Positions 1 to 9,560 of a stretch of DNA of 64,000 nt are shown here, piece by piece. The stretch's first letter is position 1. Each line of letters starts with the position of its first letter. The notes beneath the pieces were generated by a model. The model was not told the DNA's origin, did no database searches, and worked only from the letters and a program-made list of their open reading frames with translations. The position numbers were made by a program, and so were the translations under genes. The DNA lies in contig NZ_CP085636.1 of the NCBI RefSeq assembly GCF_027571385.1, forward strand, positions 992,001-1,056,000, in the 5' to 3' direction. This DNA is from Shewanella sp. MTB7. GTDB lineage: Bacteria; Pseudomonadota; Gammaproteobacteria; Enterobacterales; Shewanellaceae.

Positions 1-1
1 C

Positions 2-745
2 ATTGAGGCGAAAGAACTGAGTGTCACTAGCTTAGATGGTGTGTCATTACTCGGTCCGATAAGTTTTACCCTTAAAGCGGGAGAACACTTAGCGATTGTT
101 GGCCCAAGTGGTGCGGGTAAAACCAGTTTACTTAATGCCTTGCTAGGCTTTTTACCCTATAAAGGTTCGTTGAAAGTTAACGGTATAGAGCTGGGTCAAT
201 TAGACAAGGTCATTTGGCGCAGACATTTAGCCTGGTTGGGTCAGGAACCTCAACTGTTTCATGGCACCATTCGTGACAATGTGGCGATGGCGGATCCATT
301 GATGAGTGATGAGCTGGTGAGACAATATCTGGCACAGGCCAAAGTGCTGGATTTTGTTGAACAACAGCGCAAAGGATTAGATTATAAAGTGGGTGAGCAA
401 GCCTCAACTCTTTCTGTCGGGCAGGCTCAGCGTATTGCTTTGGCACGTGCATTAGGTCAAAACGCTCAACTGTTTTTGCTCGATGAACCCACTGCGAGTC
501 TAGATAGTCACAGTGAACAAGCTGTGCAGCAAGCGCTCAAAGAGGCGATGGCAAAGGCAAGCTGCTTGATGGTCACTCACAGGCTAGATCAGCTGCATCA
601 AATGGATAATATCTTGGTGCTCGATAACGGTACTATTGCGGAACAAGGCAGTTTTGAGCAGTTAAATTGTGGGCAAGGCTTGTTTAAACAAATGCAGCAA
701 GAGGCGGTTGATTATGTTACCTGTCTGGATGAGGTGATATCATGA
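2..745 (+). CDS. cydD: Thiol reductant ABC exporter subunit CydD, C-terminal part (5' end outside window)
   Basis: The reading frame is open from base 2, so this is the 3' end of a longer gene; the GTG at base 41 is internal. The visible part is the ATPase domain of a fused membrane/ATPase half-transporter. Walker A (GPSGAGKTS) is near bases 100-127, the signature is LSVGQAQR rather than LSGGQ (typical of CydD), and Walker B is LFLLDEPTAS, followed by the H-loop VTHRL. CydDC exports cysteine and glutathione to the periplasm and is needed for cytochrome bd assembly. The stop overlaps the cydC start by four bases (ATGA), which indicates translational coupling. The assignment rests on the signature variant and on the CydC-like partner. 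Confidence 0.9.
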   Translation: MEAKELSVTSLDGVSLLGPISFTLKAGEHLAIVGPSGAGKTSLLNALLGFLPYKGSLKVNGIELGQLDKVIWRRHLAWLGQEPQLFHGTIRDNVAMADPLMSDELVRQYLAQAKVLDFVEQQRKGLDYKVGEQASTLSVGQAQRIALARALGQNAQLFLLDEPTASLDSHSEQAVQQALKEAMAKASCLMVTHRLDQLHQMDNILVLDNGTIAEQGSFEQLNCGQGLFKQMQQEAVDYVTCLDEVIS

Positions 746-2517
746 AGGTGCTATTACCCTTTATAAGACTGTTTAAACACCAATGGCTGATGATGTTTAC
801 TGGCTTGCTGCTAAGCGTGGTGACCTTGATGGCTGGCATAGGCTTACTATCGCTCTCCGGTTGGTTTCTTTCTGCGGCGGCAGTAGCAGGATTATCTGTA
901 ACGACGGCACAGATGTTTAACTATTTCACTCCGGCTGGAGGGGTTCGCTTTCTCTCTATTGCCCGCACGGCTAGCCGATATGGTGAACGCTTAGCAACCC
1001 ATGAGGCGACATTTAAGTTATTGACTCAACTTAGAACGTGGGCTTGGCGAAAGCTATTGCCATTGAGCGCCAAAAACTTACAAGGCTTAAGACAAGGTGA
1101 TCTGCTAAACAGATTGGTTGCCGATATCGACACCTTAGATCACCTCTATCTTAGATTACTGACGCCGATGACAGCGTCGCTAATTATGCTTGGTGCTCTG
1201 TATTTCTTTGTGGCTTGGTTTGATGCAGACCTCGCGTTGTTACTCTGTGGTAGTTTGCTTGCTGTTTGGCTGTTATTGCCGCTGGTTTTCTATTATATGG
1301 GCAAAAGACCAGGTGTCGGGATACTCGAAAACAAGCGCCAACTACGGGTGCAGTTACTTGAGTTTGTACAAGGACAAGCCGAGATCAGTCTGTTCGGAGC
1401 AACGGCTAGGTTTAGAGCTCAACTGAAGACGACTGAGCAGGCTCTGTTTGCGAGTCAATCAACCATGGCCAATGTCACTGCCTTGAGTCAGGCAATGTTG
1501 GTCTTGTGTCATGGCGGCGCTGTGATACTGGTGTTTTACGTGGCGGCATCAGGAGTCGGTGAGCATGTTCCGCCAGGGCCTATACTCGCCACTATGGTGT
1601 TTATGACCATGGCTTGCATTGAGATGTTGATGCCGATTGCTGGGGCATTTCAGCACCTTTCGTCCTGTGTGATGGCAGCGACTCGAGTCAATGAACTCGT
1701 GGATCAGCAGCCGAGCATCGTCTTCACCGCAGACAGCACATTTAAGATTAATCACGGTGATCTTAGGGTCGATAACCTCTCTTTTAGTTATGACGGCGAG
1801 CACTCGGTATTGAACCGCTTGAATCTGTCCATAAAAGCGGGCGCAAAGGTGGCGTTACTTGGACAGACGGGGTGTGGTAAGTCGAGTTTGCTCTCTTTAC
1901 TGACCCGTGAATGGGAGCCGCAAGTCGGTGAGATCTTTATCGATGGCAACCAATTAAATACCTATAACGAAACATCACTTAGGCAAGGGATCACTTTAGT
2001 GAGCCAACGTATTTATCTGTTTAGTGGCACTTTACGTAGCAATTTAATATTGGCACAACCCGAAATAGAGCCACAATCCACAAAAGCCTTGAGGCGAGAG
2101 GCACAAGCGGTGAATGACACGATCTTAATTGATGTGCTCAATAAGGTTGGTCTAACAACGTTAACTCAGGGAGAGGCCCCGTTGGATGTCTGGATTGGCG
2201 AGGGTGGAAGGCAGTTATCCGGTGGTGAGCAACGTCGAATTGGTGTGGCAAGGGCCTTGCTCCGTGATGCTCCAATCTTGTTACTTGATGAACCGACTGA
2301 AGGACTTGATAAGCGTACCGAGCGCGAAATTTTAACTCTGTTATTTGAGTTTGCAAAAAACAAAACGGTGTTAATGATTAGTCACAGATTAACGGCGATG
2401 GAACAGATGGACTGCATCCATCTTATGGAAGAGGGAAGCATTGTTGCGTCCGGTGATCACGCAAGTTTAATCAAGAGTAATCAATATTATGCAAGCTTAT
2501 ATAGGCAGCTGGTTTAA
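742..2517 (+). CDS. cydC: Thiol reductant ABC exporter subunit CydC
   Basis: A 591-residue ABC half-transporter. The N-terminal half is a transmembrane domain of about six hydrophobic segments (roughly residues 15-300). The C-terminal ATPase domain has Walker A LGQTGCGKSS near residue 370, signature LSGGEQRR near 492, Walker B ILLLDEPTEG near 513 and the H-loop ISHRL. Length and order match the CydC family (E. coli about 573 residues). It pairs with CydD in the inner membrane to export thiols for haem and disulfide maturation of periplasmic and cytochrome bd proteins. It starts on the ATGA overlapping cydD. The motif set is intact. Confidence 0.93.
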   Translation: MKVLLPFIRLFKHQWLMMFTGLLLSVVTLMAGIGLLSLSGWFLSAAAVAGLSVTTAQMFNYFTPAGGVRFLSIARTASRYGERLATHEATFKLLTQLRTWAWRKLLPLSAKNLQGLRQGDLLNRLVADIDTLDHLYLRLLTPMTASLIMLGALYFFVAWFDADLALLLCGSLLAVWLLLPLVFYYMGKRPGVGILENKRQLRVQLLEFVQGQAEISLFGATARFRAQLKTTEQALFASQSTMANVTALSQAMLVLCHGGAVILVFYVAASGVGEHVPPGPILATMVFMTMACIEMLMPIAGAFQHLSSCVMAATRVNELVDQQPSIVFTADSTFKINHGDLRVDNLSFSYDGEHSVLNRLNLSIKAGAKVALLGQTGCGKSSLLSLLTREWEPQVGEIFIDGNQLNTYNETSLRQGITLVSQRIYLFSGTLRSNLILAQPEIEPQSTKALRREAQAVNDTILIDVLNKVGLTTLTQGEAPLDVWIGEGGRQLSGGEQRRIGVARALLRDAPILLLDEPTEGLDKRTEREILTLLFEFAKNKTVLMISHRLTAMEQMDCIHLMEEGSIVASGDHASLIKSNQYYASLYRQLV

Positions 2518-2635
2518 TCGCTCGGGCTAATAGCTTAAAAGTGTTATCGATGAGAGTTGGATTGGATAGTTCTAGATATCGGTCGTGAGTTTAAGGGGGG
2601 AAGAGCTTTCCTCCCTCATAACAATTTCATCATGA

Positions 2636-2812
2636 TCAACCAAGTCGTTTCGCGAAATCAAGATAGCGCATAACTTCCTCTTTATTAAAGCGAAAATTAT
2701 TCTCATCACCTATGTTGGTCAACAGGCTTTCTCTTGCATAGCGTTTGATGGTGGCTTCAGGCTTACCCAAGATCTCACAAACCTCGTCTAGCCCCAAAAT
2801 ATCATCACTCAT
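2636..2812 (-). CDS. Small helix-turn-helix DNA-binding protein (58 aa)
   Basis: A short gene between cydC and putA. The start ATG at 2812 has a strong Shine-Dalgarno (AAAGGAGAG) 6-8 bases upstream and the frame closes with TGA at 2636. The product begins MSDDILGLDEVCEILGKPEA and continues with a TIKRYARE segment and a C-terminal EEVMRYLDFAKRLG. The pattern 'DEVCEILG-PEATIKRYAR ... F-KEEVMRYL' resembles MerR/excisionase-type winged helix-turn-helix proteins, where the first helix pair reads DNA and the basic strand forms the wing. No partner domain is present. It lies downstream of putA on the same strand, but a hairpin terminator separates them. A regulatory role for neighbouring genes is inference only. 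Confidence 0.7.
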   Translation of the reverse strand: MSDDILGLDEVCEILGKPEATIKRYARESLLTNIGDENNFRFNKEEVMRYLDFAKRLG

Positions 2813-2898
2813 TTTTCTCTCCTTTAAAACTCACAGATTAGTCGCAGAACTTAAAGATAGTTCAAGTATAGTCATTGTGAGTTTTATGAAGACAAATA

Positions 2899-2924
2899 AA
2901 AACTAGGCGCAGAGGCCTAGTTTT
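2899..2924 (-). terminator. Intrinsic terminator downstream of putA
   Basis: A perfect 10-bp inverted repeat (AAAACTAGGC / GCCTAGTTTT) with a 6-base loop lies 38 bases past the putA stop. Read on the minus strand the second arm runs into a T-rich stretch. The symmetric A/T flanks mean it could also terminate in the other direction. Confidence 0.8.
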
Positions 2925-2961
2925 TGATTCTGAATTGATCACTTATTTAATTGAATTGGTA

Positions 2962-5900
2962 TTAGTCATCGCTGTCACCCAGTGAAAGAAGGGTCGCATT
3001 GCCACCGATAGCTGTGATGTTGTTAGTACGTGTCTTCTCTGTCACAAAGCGAGTCAGATAGTGTGGGCCACCGGCTTTAGGTCCAGTGCCTGATAAGCCT
3101 TGTCCGCCAAATGGTTGTACGCCAACCACTGCACCAATTTGGTTACGATTGATGTAGACATTGCCAACATTGACCTTGCTAGCAATTTGCAGAGCGTGAC
3201 CTTCATTACGACTGTGTATGCCTAAGGTTAGGCCGAATCCTGTTGAGTTGATCTCATCGATCACCTTGTTTAGATTGGCTGCCTTATAACGAATAATGTG
3301 TAAGATTGGACCAAAATGCTCTTTCTCAAGTACCTTGATTGAATCAATCTCTATCGCTGTCGGTGCAACGAAGTAACCATTTTCAGTACCTGCAGGAAGC
3401 GAGAGCTGCTTAAGGAGTGTACCGACTTGCTTGATATGATCTATATGGGCATTAAGGTTAGCTTGAGCAGCTGCATCAATGACAGGTCCTACGTCTGTTT
3501 TGATAAAGCTAGGATCACCGATAATGAGTTCTTCCATTGCTCCTTGCAGTACATCGAGAACGCGCTCGGCAATATCTTCTTGAAGGAAAAGAACCCGTAG
3601 GGCCGAACAACGCTGACCTGCACTCGTGAAGGATGAGGAGATCACATCATTAACCACTTGCTCAGGTTGCGAAGTCGAATCTACCACCATGGCATTTTGA
3701 CCACCAGTCTCGGCGATAAGTGGAATAATGGCGCCTTCACGATTTGCCAGTGTGCGGTTGATGAGCTTAGCTGTGCCAGTCGAACCGGTGAAACAGACGC
3801 CGCTGATACGTTCATCTGAGGTAATGGCTGCGCCAACCGTAGCACCTGTCCCCGGTAGGAATTGCAGCACCTCTTTGGGAATCCCTGCTTCGTGAGCAAG
3901 CTGAACTGCGCGGAAACCGACTATTGAGGTTTGCTCGGCAGGTTTTGCAACCACAGTATTACCTGCTGCTAGGGCTGCCGCGACTTGACCGATAAAGATA
4001 GCGAGTGGGAAGTTCCATGGACTGATACAGACAAAGATGCCGCGGCCTTGCAGAAACAGCTCGTTCAGCTCACCCGTCGGACCTGGAAGTAGTTCAGGCT
4101 GTGCCATCATCTTCTTAGCTTGAACAGCATAGTAGCGGCAGAAATCCACGGCTTCACGGACTTCATCAATCCCATCTTGAATGCTCTTACCCGCTTCGCG
4201 TGTACACAGTACGATAAGTTCTTCACAGTTCTCTTCAAGGAGATCGGCTAATTTCTGCAGTGCATTGGCACGGATTTCAACAGGTGTATTACACCAGCTG
4301 TTAAATGCGGACTGTGCGCTTGAAATTGCCTGCTCTATGGCTTGATTGTTAGCGAAAGCCAGCTGACCCACAACTTTGGTGGTGTCGAATGGACTAACGA
4401 CCTCATTGGTTTCGCCACTTAACAGTTCGCCATTAACCAGTGGGCCTGCATTCCAAGTGGTGTCTTTAAACTTTTCTAGTGCGGCAAAAAATGGCGTAGA
4501 TTCAGAGATGATATTCATGTTGAGGCCTTTGGAGTTTTTACGTTCGTCACCGAATATATCGACAGGCAGTACGATTTTACTGTTAGCCAGGCTCTTGTAT
4601 TTCTTTATGGTCACCAGTGGATGGATCACAAGTGATTCAATTGGTGTCTTAGGATCCACGAGCTTATGAACAAATGAGGTGTTTGCCCCGTTCTCAAGTA
4701 GGCGACGTACCAAATAAGGCAGTAGATCTTTATGGGGACCAACAGGGGCATAGATACGCACGGTGTTAACGCCACCTTCAGCAAGTAAGGTGTCATATAA
4801 CTCTTCTCCCATGCCATGTAAACGTTGAAACTCGTAGTTTCTATCGCCAGCTATATCAGTAATGAATGCAACGGTCTGTGCATTGTGACTAGCAAATTGC
4901 GGATAGATAGCACCGCGAGTCGCATCGCTTAGCAAGTAGTGAGCGCAGGCTAGGTATGAGATATCGGTACTTGCTTTACGGGTAAATAACGGATAACCGC
5001 CTTCACCGTTTTCTTGTGCCCATTTAAGTTCGCTATCCCAATAGGCTCCTTTAACCAGACGTACCGGGATCTCATCGCCCTGATCTTTCGCCAGACGAGT
5101 CAACCAACATAGAACTGGCAGAGCGCGTTTAGAGTATGCCTGAACGACAATACCCAGTAGGCCCCAACCTTTGGCTGCATCTGAGTTAAACAATGTCTGG
5201 AACAGTTTAAGTGATAGCTCAAGTCTGTCCATCTCTTCGGCGTCGATTGAAATCCCCACTTTAACGCTACGAGCCAGCTTAATAAGCTTGATAAGAGTAT
5301 CGTGCAGCTCGGTGAGAATTCTGCCCTCGTTAGCCATTTCGTAACGTGGATGAAGTGCAGATAACTTAATAGAGATGGTTGGTCGGGGTGCCTGAGTCTC
5401 ATCATAGGCCTGGTCGCCTAGAGCGGCGATAGCGCTGGAATAATCTTCGAAATATTTTTGTGCATCTTTCTTGGTCAGGGCTGCTTCACCTAGCATATCG
5501 TAGCTATGGGTGTAACCCAACTTGCGCTTATCGATACTGTTTTTCAGGGCTTCTTTAACTGTGCGTCCGAGTACGAACTGCTTACCCATAATCCTCATGG
5601 CAGCGAGCATAGCCTGACGAATAACAGGCTCGCCTGCGCGGTTGATCAGTTGATTGAGTAAACTGCTTGGCGTGCCATCGATATTTTTATCGAGTTTGAC
5701 GATTTTACCTGTGAGCATTAAGCCCCAAGTCGACGCGTTAACTAAGAGTGAGTTACTTTTACTGATATGAGTGTCCCAATGGGCACCTGATAACTTATCT
5801 TCAATGAGGGCATCGGCGGTGGCCGCATCAGGAATTCGTAGCAGTGCTTCAGCAAGACACATAAGGATGATCCCCTCTTGTGTCTCTAAACTGTATTGTT

Positions 5901-6141
5901 GCAAGAAGGCATCAATACCGACCATTAGGCCCTTTTTATCGTATTGACGCACCTTATTAACCATGTCGTGAGCGCGGTTAGTCACGCGCTCAATCGACTC
6001 ATCACTGACAGGAACAAGTTTGATGAGCTCAGACAGATATTGCTCTTCATCGACAATATAGTTATTGGTGATGGCTTTAAACAGCTCATCGAGGTTGGCT
6101 GAGTCATAGTGACCTGCCAGAACTTCACTCGCTTTGAACAT
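2962..6141 (-). CDS. putA: Bifunctional proline dehydrogenase / L-glutamate gamma-semialdehyde dehydrogenase PutA
   Basis: Oxidises proline to glutamate in two steps: an FAD-linked proline dehydrogenase barrel (roughly residues 80-430) passes electrons to quinones, and an NAD-dependent aldehyde dehydrogenase domain (roughly 530-1010) follows. The ALDH part shows CISPWNFPLAIF, the glutamate motif IAETGGQNAMVVD and the catalytic cysteine in SAGQRCSALR. I chose the ATG at 6141 (MFKASEVLAGHYD, 1059 aa) because GGAAG lies at a good distance; the frame stays open to 6213 but the extra residues look non-native. Unlike E. coli PutA (about 1320 aa), there is no N-terminal ribbon-helix-helix DNA-binding domain and no long C-terminal extension, so it cannot repress its own gene. 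Confidence 0.95.
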   Translation of the reverse strand: MFKASEVLAGHYDSANLDELFKAITNNYIVDEEQYLSELIKLVPVSDESIERVTNRAHDMVNKVRQYDKKGLMVGIDAFLQQYSLETQEGIILMCLAEALLRIPDAATADALIEDKLSGAHWDTHISKSNSLLVNASTWGLMLTGKIVKLDKNIDGTPSSLLNQLINRAGEPVIRQAMLAAMRIMGKQFVLGRTVKEALKNSIDKRKLGYTHSYDMLGEAALTKKDAQKYFEDYSSAIAALGDQAYDETQAPRPTISIKLSALHPRYEMANEGRILTELHDTLIKLIKLARSVKVGISIDAEEMDRLELSLKLFQTLFNSDAAKGWGLLGIVVQAYSKRALPVLCWLTRLAKDQGDEIPVRLVKGAYWDSELKWAQENGEGGYPLFTRKASTDISYLACAHYLLSDATRGAIYPQFASHNAQTVAFITDIAGDRNYEFQRLHGMGEELYDTLLAEGGVNTVRIYAPVGPHKDLLPYLVRRLLENGANTSFVHKLVDPKTPIESLVIHPLVTIKKYKSLANSKIVLPVDIFGDERKNSKGLNMNIISESTPFFAALEKFKDTTWNAGPLVNGELLSGETNEVVSPFDTTKVVGQLAFANNQAIEQAISSAQSAFNSWCNTPVEIRANALQKLADLLEENCEELIVLCTREAGKSIQDGIDEVREAVDFCRYYAVQAKKMMAQPELLPGPTGELNELFLQGRGIFVCISPWNFPLAIFIGQVAAALAAGNTVVAKPAEQTSIVGFRAVQLAHEAGIPKEVLQFLPGTGATVGAAITSDERISGVCFTGSTGTAKLINRTLANREGAIIPLIAETGGQNAMVVDSTSQPEQVVNDVISSSFTSAGQRCSALRVLFLQEDIAERVLDVLQGAMEELIIGDPSFIKTDVGPVIDAAAQANLNAHIDHIKQVGTLLKQLSLPAGTENGYFVAPTAIEIDSIKVLEKEHFGPILHIIRYKAANLNKVIDEINSTGFGLTLGIHSRNEGHALQIASKVNVGNVYINRNQIGAVVGVQPFGGQGLSGTGPKAGGPHYLTRFVTEKTRTNNITAIGGNATLLSLGDSDD

Positions 6142-6405
6142 AGTAATCACTTCCATCTGGCCGGTTAAAGGACAGTTTGCTTGAATAATTATATTAATCA
6201 TCGCTCTTTTCAAAAAGAGTCATTTAATTAAGAGTAATAGAATGCTTGCTGTTTTTGTATACAATATTACATCCTTGAGCGGGATTATACGATCAAAATG
6301 TGATGAGCGACACTGTTGCGAGTGATAATGTGACTCTTGTTTGATTTGGCTTGAGTGGGATATGCGCAAGCTCGCGGTTTATCTAGGTTTTTTTGTTTGT
6401 AAATA

Positions 6406-6434
6406 AAAAGCCAGCATTTGAAATGCTGGCTTTT
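6406..6434 (-). terminator. Intrinsic terminator of the ygiM-like gene
   Basis: A near-perfect hairpin with arms AAAAGCCAGCATT and AATGCTGGCTTTT and a 3-base centre, beginning 30 bases beyond the stop of the leftward SH3-domain gene. The U-run on the minus strand completes a classic rho-independent terminator. Confidence 0.85.
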
Positions 6435-6464
6435 ATCTCTGGAAAACTGAGGAGAACTTGCTGT

Positions 6465-7040
6465 TTACCAGCGGTTGTTTTGCTTACGTCTCGGTCTTGG
6501 CAGGTAAACTAAAATAACACCTATCAATAACCCAATAGCAGCGATGATACCGCCCTCTTGCCACATTTGGAAACGTTCATTCTTTTCAATGTTAGCGAGC
6601 TTGTGAGTGGCTCTGTCACGCTCTTGACTGGCTTGTGCAAGTGACTTTTCTGCCTGAGCTAATAGTGATTTAACCTGTTGGAGATCTTGTACATTAGTGT
6701 CACTTGATGTAACTACTTGCTCCAACTCTGCCTTGATTTTTGTTAATTCGGCTTGCACTTCTGGTAATAGCTTACGGAAGCTTTTCTGAGCGCTGATCAT
6801 CTTAGTCTCAATCCAGCCTTCGCGACCCTTGTGATCAATTACTTTAGTATAATCGCCTTGAGTTTCACCTAATGCAGAGATCTCTTGGCCGGCTTCAATA
6901 CTACCTAGAATACGAAATTGTGTACCAGGACCGCCATGAAGAAAGAGAAAAACGTCATCTGAGATATAACGGGTTTGGCCTGCAGCCAAAAGGCTTGGGG
7001 ACAGCAATATCAGTCCCACTAGAGCAAGGATTCTTATCAC
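6465..7040 (-). CDS. ygiM: SH3-domain inner-membrane protein, YgiM family
   Basis: A 191-residue protein. The signal sequence ILALVGLILLSPSLLAAG is followed by a bacterial SH3 domain (about residues 22-85, with FLHGGPGTQFRILGSIEAGQ and GREGWIETKMI), a coiled coil (about 90-155, heptad-like LTKIKAELEQ and AQAEKSLAQ stretches) and one C-terminal membrane helix (about 160-180) ending in a basic tail. This matches the TIGR04211 SH3-and-anchor family, which includes E. coli YgiM. In E. coli ygiM, ygiF and glnE are neighbours, and all three occur in this window. The start is a GTG at 7040. The exact role is not established; the layout suggests an envelope protein with a periplasmic SH3 head. Confidence 0.85.
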   Translation of the reverse strand: MIRILALVGLILLSPSLLAAGQTRYISDDVFLFLHGGPGTQFRILGSIEAGQEISALGETQGDYTKVIDHKGREGWIETKMISAQKSFRKLLPEVQAELTKIKAELEQVVTSSDTNVQDLQQVKSLLAQAEKSLAQASQERDRATHKLANIEKNERFQMWQEGGIIAAIGLLIGVILVYLPRPRRKQNNRW

Positions 7041-7242
7041 TATAAATACTCATCAAAATAATATAGCCACATGCTAGGGATTTGCAGCGCTTTTTGCAAG
7101 ACTTAGTAGCAAGAGTCGTAGCAATAGTTAGTCGCAAGAGTTCTGTTCGTTGATGGATGAAGCTTAAATCATGTTGAAAATTGTAAGTAGGGTTATGACA
7201 CTGGGCATTTAGTTGCAGAAATATTGATGTGATTTAGGCATT

Positions 7243-7272
7243 AAAAAGGGAAGCCAATTGGCTTCCCTTTTT
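7243..7272 (-). terminator. Intrinsic terminator of the pit operon
   Basis: A 13-bp perfect inverted repeat (AAAAAGGGAAGCC / GGCTTCCCTTTTT) around a 4-base AATT loop, 27 bases past the stop of the leftward phosphate transporter gene. It is symmetric in its A/T flanks. Confidence 0.88.
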
Positions 7273-7298
7273 TCATTACACTTCATCTAAGGCTAAAT

Positions 7299-8567
7299 TT
7301 AGCTAAAAATGCCTTTAATCATAAAGAAGAAGATAATTGAAAGTGCAGCTCCTGCAGGTAAAGTGACAACCCAAGACACAACAATATTCCTGACCACTCC
7401 CATGTTAATTGCTGCAATACCACGAGCCATTCCTACGCCTAATACAGCACCTACTAGTGTCTGTGTTGTGGAGATAGGTAACCCGGTTCCCGATGCAATA
7501 ACAACAGTAGAAGCTGCTGCAAGTTCAGCGGCAAAACCACGACTTGGTGTCAAATGAGTAATATTCTTACCTATGGTTTGCATAACACGCTTACCAAAGA
7601 GAGCAAGACCCATCACGATACCAACGGCGCCGAGAGGTAGAATCCACCAAACTAATGGAGACTGACTCGCAATATTACCACCACTCTCAACCACGGATAC
7701 TACCGCTGCTAGAGGGCCAATTGCGTTAGCTACATCGTTAGAACCATGAGCAAATGCCATACAACATGCAGTCAGTATCATTAAGATCGCAAAGACTTTC
7801 TCTACATTATCAAATTGATTTTGACGGCCAGCACCAGGATTCATCTTAAGACGCTTAATCGCGATCATACCGACAAAGCCAACAGCAATAGCAATTAATG
7901 CAGCTAAGCCATAGGCTTCAGCTGTGCTGAAGTGTATGCCCACATGCTTAAGACCTTTGGTTATGGTCACTAGTGACATCATAAAGCCTGCTAGCGCCAT
8001 ATAGAAAGGCACATAGCGCTTGGCGTTTGCCAGTGGATTATCGGTGTTGAATATGAGTTTTTGTACGCTCTGGAATATCAAAAAGGCGATAAAGCCAGAT
8101 ATTGCAGGTGTGACGACCCAAGAACCAACGATACCAGCAACCTTGCTCCATTCAACAGCTTCAGTACCCACACCTACCGCAGCGAAGCCAACAATGGCAC
8201 CGATAATGGAGTGAGTGGTCGATACTGGCCAGCCGAGTGCTGATGCCACAATAAGCCAAATACCTGCTGCAAGTAGTGCAGATATCATGCCGTATACAAG
8301 TAGTTCTGGCGAATCAACAAAATATGCAGAATCTATGATGCCATTACGGATCGTACTGGTGACTTCCCCACCGGCTAAATAAGCGCCAGCAAATTCAAAA
8401 ATCATCGCGATGATGATCGCTTGTTTAATCGTAATAGCGTTAGAACCGACTGAAGTTCCCATTGCATTGGCTACATCGTTTGCGCCAATACCCCATGCCA
8501 TTAAAAAACCAAATGCGGCCGCAATTGCAATAAGCATTGGGCCGTTGGTGACTAATACATCAACCAT
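7299..8567 (-). CDS. pitA: Low-affinity inorganic phosphate transporter, PiT family
   Basis: A 422-residue membrane protein with about ten hydrophobic segments and the two PiT-family signature repeats: GANDVANAMGTSVGSNAI near the N-terminus and HGSNDVANAIGPLAAVV in the second half, plus the paired motifs GWPVSTTHSIIGAIVG and GLPISTTQTLVGAVLG. These internal repeats are diagnostic of Pit transporters, which carry metal-phosphate complexes with protons or sodium. AAGGTAACAAC precedes the ATG. It is the second gene of a two-gene operon 24 bases after a DUF47 gene, the usual pairing for this family. Confidence 0.93.
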   Translation of the reverse strand: MVDVLVTNGPMLIAIAAAFGFLMAWGIGANDVANAMGTSVGSNAITIKQAIIIAMIFEFAGAYLAGGEVTSTIRNGIIDSAYFVDSPELLVYGMISALLAAGIWLIVASALGWPVSTTHSIIGAIVGFAAVGVGTEAVEWSKVAGIVGSWVVTPAISGFIAFLIFQSVQKLIFNTDNPLANAKRYVPFYMALAGFMMSLVTITKGLKHVGIHFSTAEAYGLAALIAIAVGFVGMIAIKRLKMNPGAGRQNQFDNVEKVFAILMILTACCMAFAHGSNDVANAIGPLAAVVSVVESGGNIASQSPLVWWILPLGAVGIVMGLALFGKRVMQTIGKNITHLTPSRGFAAELAAASTVVIASGTGLPISTTQTLVGAVLGVGMARGIAAINMGVVRNIVVSWVVTLPAGAALSIIFFFMIKGIFS

Positions 8568-8591
8568 GTTGTTACCTTGATAACTTTGTTG

Positions 8592-9272
8592 TTAGACGCG
8601 AGCTAGCATCAGCTCTAAGCGGGAACCTACACGTTCAGCAAGATCTGCTAAATCGCCAACCCACTCAATTATCTTATAGAGGAACATCACGTCTATAGGG
8701 TTCATATCGTTTTCGATAGCGAACAACTGGCGACGGATCTTGATTTGAAGAACATCCGTATCTTCCTCGATTTTATCGAGTTCAGCAATCATTTTAGCAA
8801 CCAGGTCAACTTCACGACCGCGGAAACCAGTTTCTAAAAGATCATCGAGTTCATTAATAGCCTGTTTTGCAAGTGAAACTGCATCTAGGCAGCGTAGCAG
8901 GTAGGCGTTGAAAGGTTGTTGAATTGCTTCAGGGATCAGAAGCTGGCGACCGATGATACGGCCAGATATGTCTTTTGCCTTGTTAGCGATCTTATCTTGC
9001 TGGGTAAGAAGTTCCAGCAAGTCCGTTCGTTCGACAGGCATAAATAGACCGCCCGGAAGAGTGAGACGTATTTCACGTTTTAGTGAGTCAGCTTCTCTTT
9101 CCGTTGTACTTATTTGCTGTCGGAGCTCAATGGCACTGTCCCAGTTACCTGAGGTGGTAGCATTAAAAAATGGCACTAGAATCGATGCGCATTGGTGTAC
9201 TTTATCTATATGCTCTTGTAGAGGCTTGATTGGCGATTTTGCAAACACGCCCAAAATAGAGTTTACTGGCAT
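8592..9272 (-). CDS. DUF47/PhoU-like phosphate transport accessory protein
   Basis: A 226-residue, largely helical soluble protein of the TIGR00153/DUF47 family (PhoU-like three-helix bundles). The start MPVNSILGVFAKSPIKPLQEH and acidic clusters such as EEDTD are typical, and the length is the family norm. It sits directly upstream of the Pit transporter gene and is almost certainly co-transcribed with it. Family members are thought to modulate Pit activity, but the mechanism is not known. I saw no convincing Pho box upstream. Confidence 0.88.
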   Translation of the reverse strand: MPVNSILGVFAKSPIKPLQEHIDKVHQCASILVPFFNATTSGNWDSAIELRQQISTTEREADSLKREIRLTLPGGLFMPVERTDLLELLTQQDKIANKAKDISGRIIGRQLLIPEAIQQPFNAYLLRCLDAVSLAKQAINELDDLLETGFRGREVDLVAKMIAELDKIEEDTDVLQIKIRRQLFAIENDMNPIDVMFLYKIIEWVGDLADLAERVGSRLELMLARV

Positions 9273-9560
9273 TGCCGTGTACCTATTTAGATTATTCCAC
9301 TGTTGGAAAAAGCGGGCGCATATTAACTCAAGCGACCGCGTATTGAAACTGTGTTTTTGAAATAAAAACTAACTGTTTTTATTCTAAAGAGTTATATCTG
9401 AACTGCAAGTCGCAATCCTACGGTGAGTTTGTGACAGTAATATTACACTAAATTGATTCAATGAAGTTTTAATTAATTTTTAGTGAATCTTTAATGACGT
9501 CGCCCAAGTTCAACTCTGGTATTGTGTTTGATATCAGAAAATATAGTGAGCATTTGTCCG

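Noticed and set aside
4376..4669. 97-codon frame on the plus strand inside putA
   Set aside because: Antisense shadow of an intact, well-conserved enzyme gene; no start signal.
9420..9450. Pho box upstream of the DUF47-pit operon
   Set aside because: A single CTGTCAC half site is present on the minus strand, but no second half site at the 11-base spacing.
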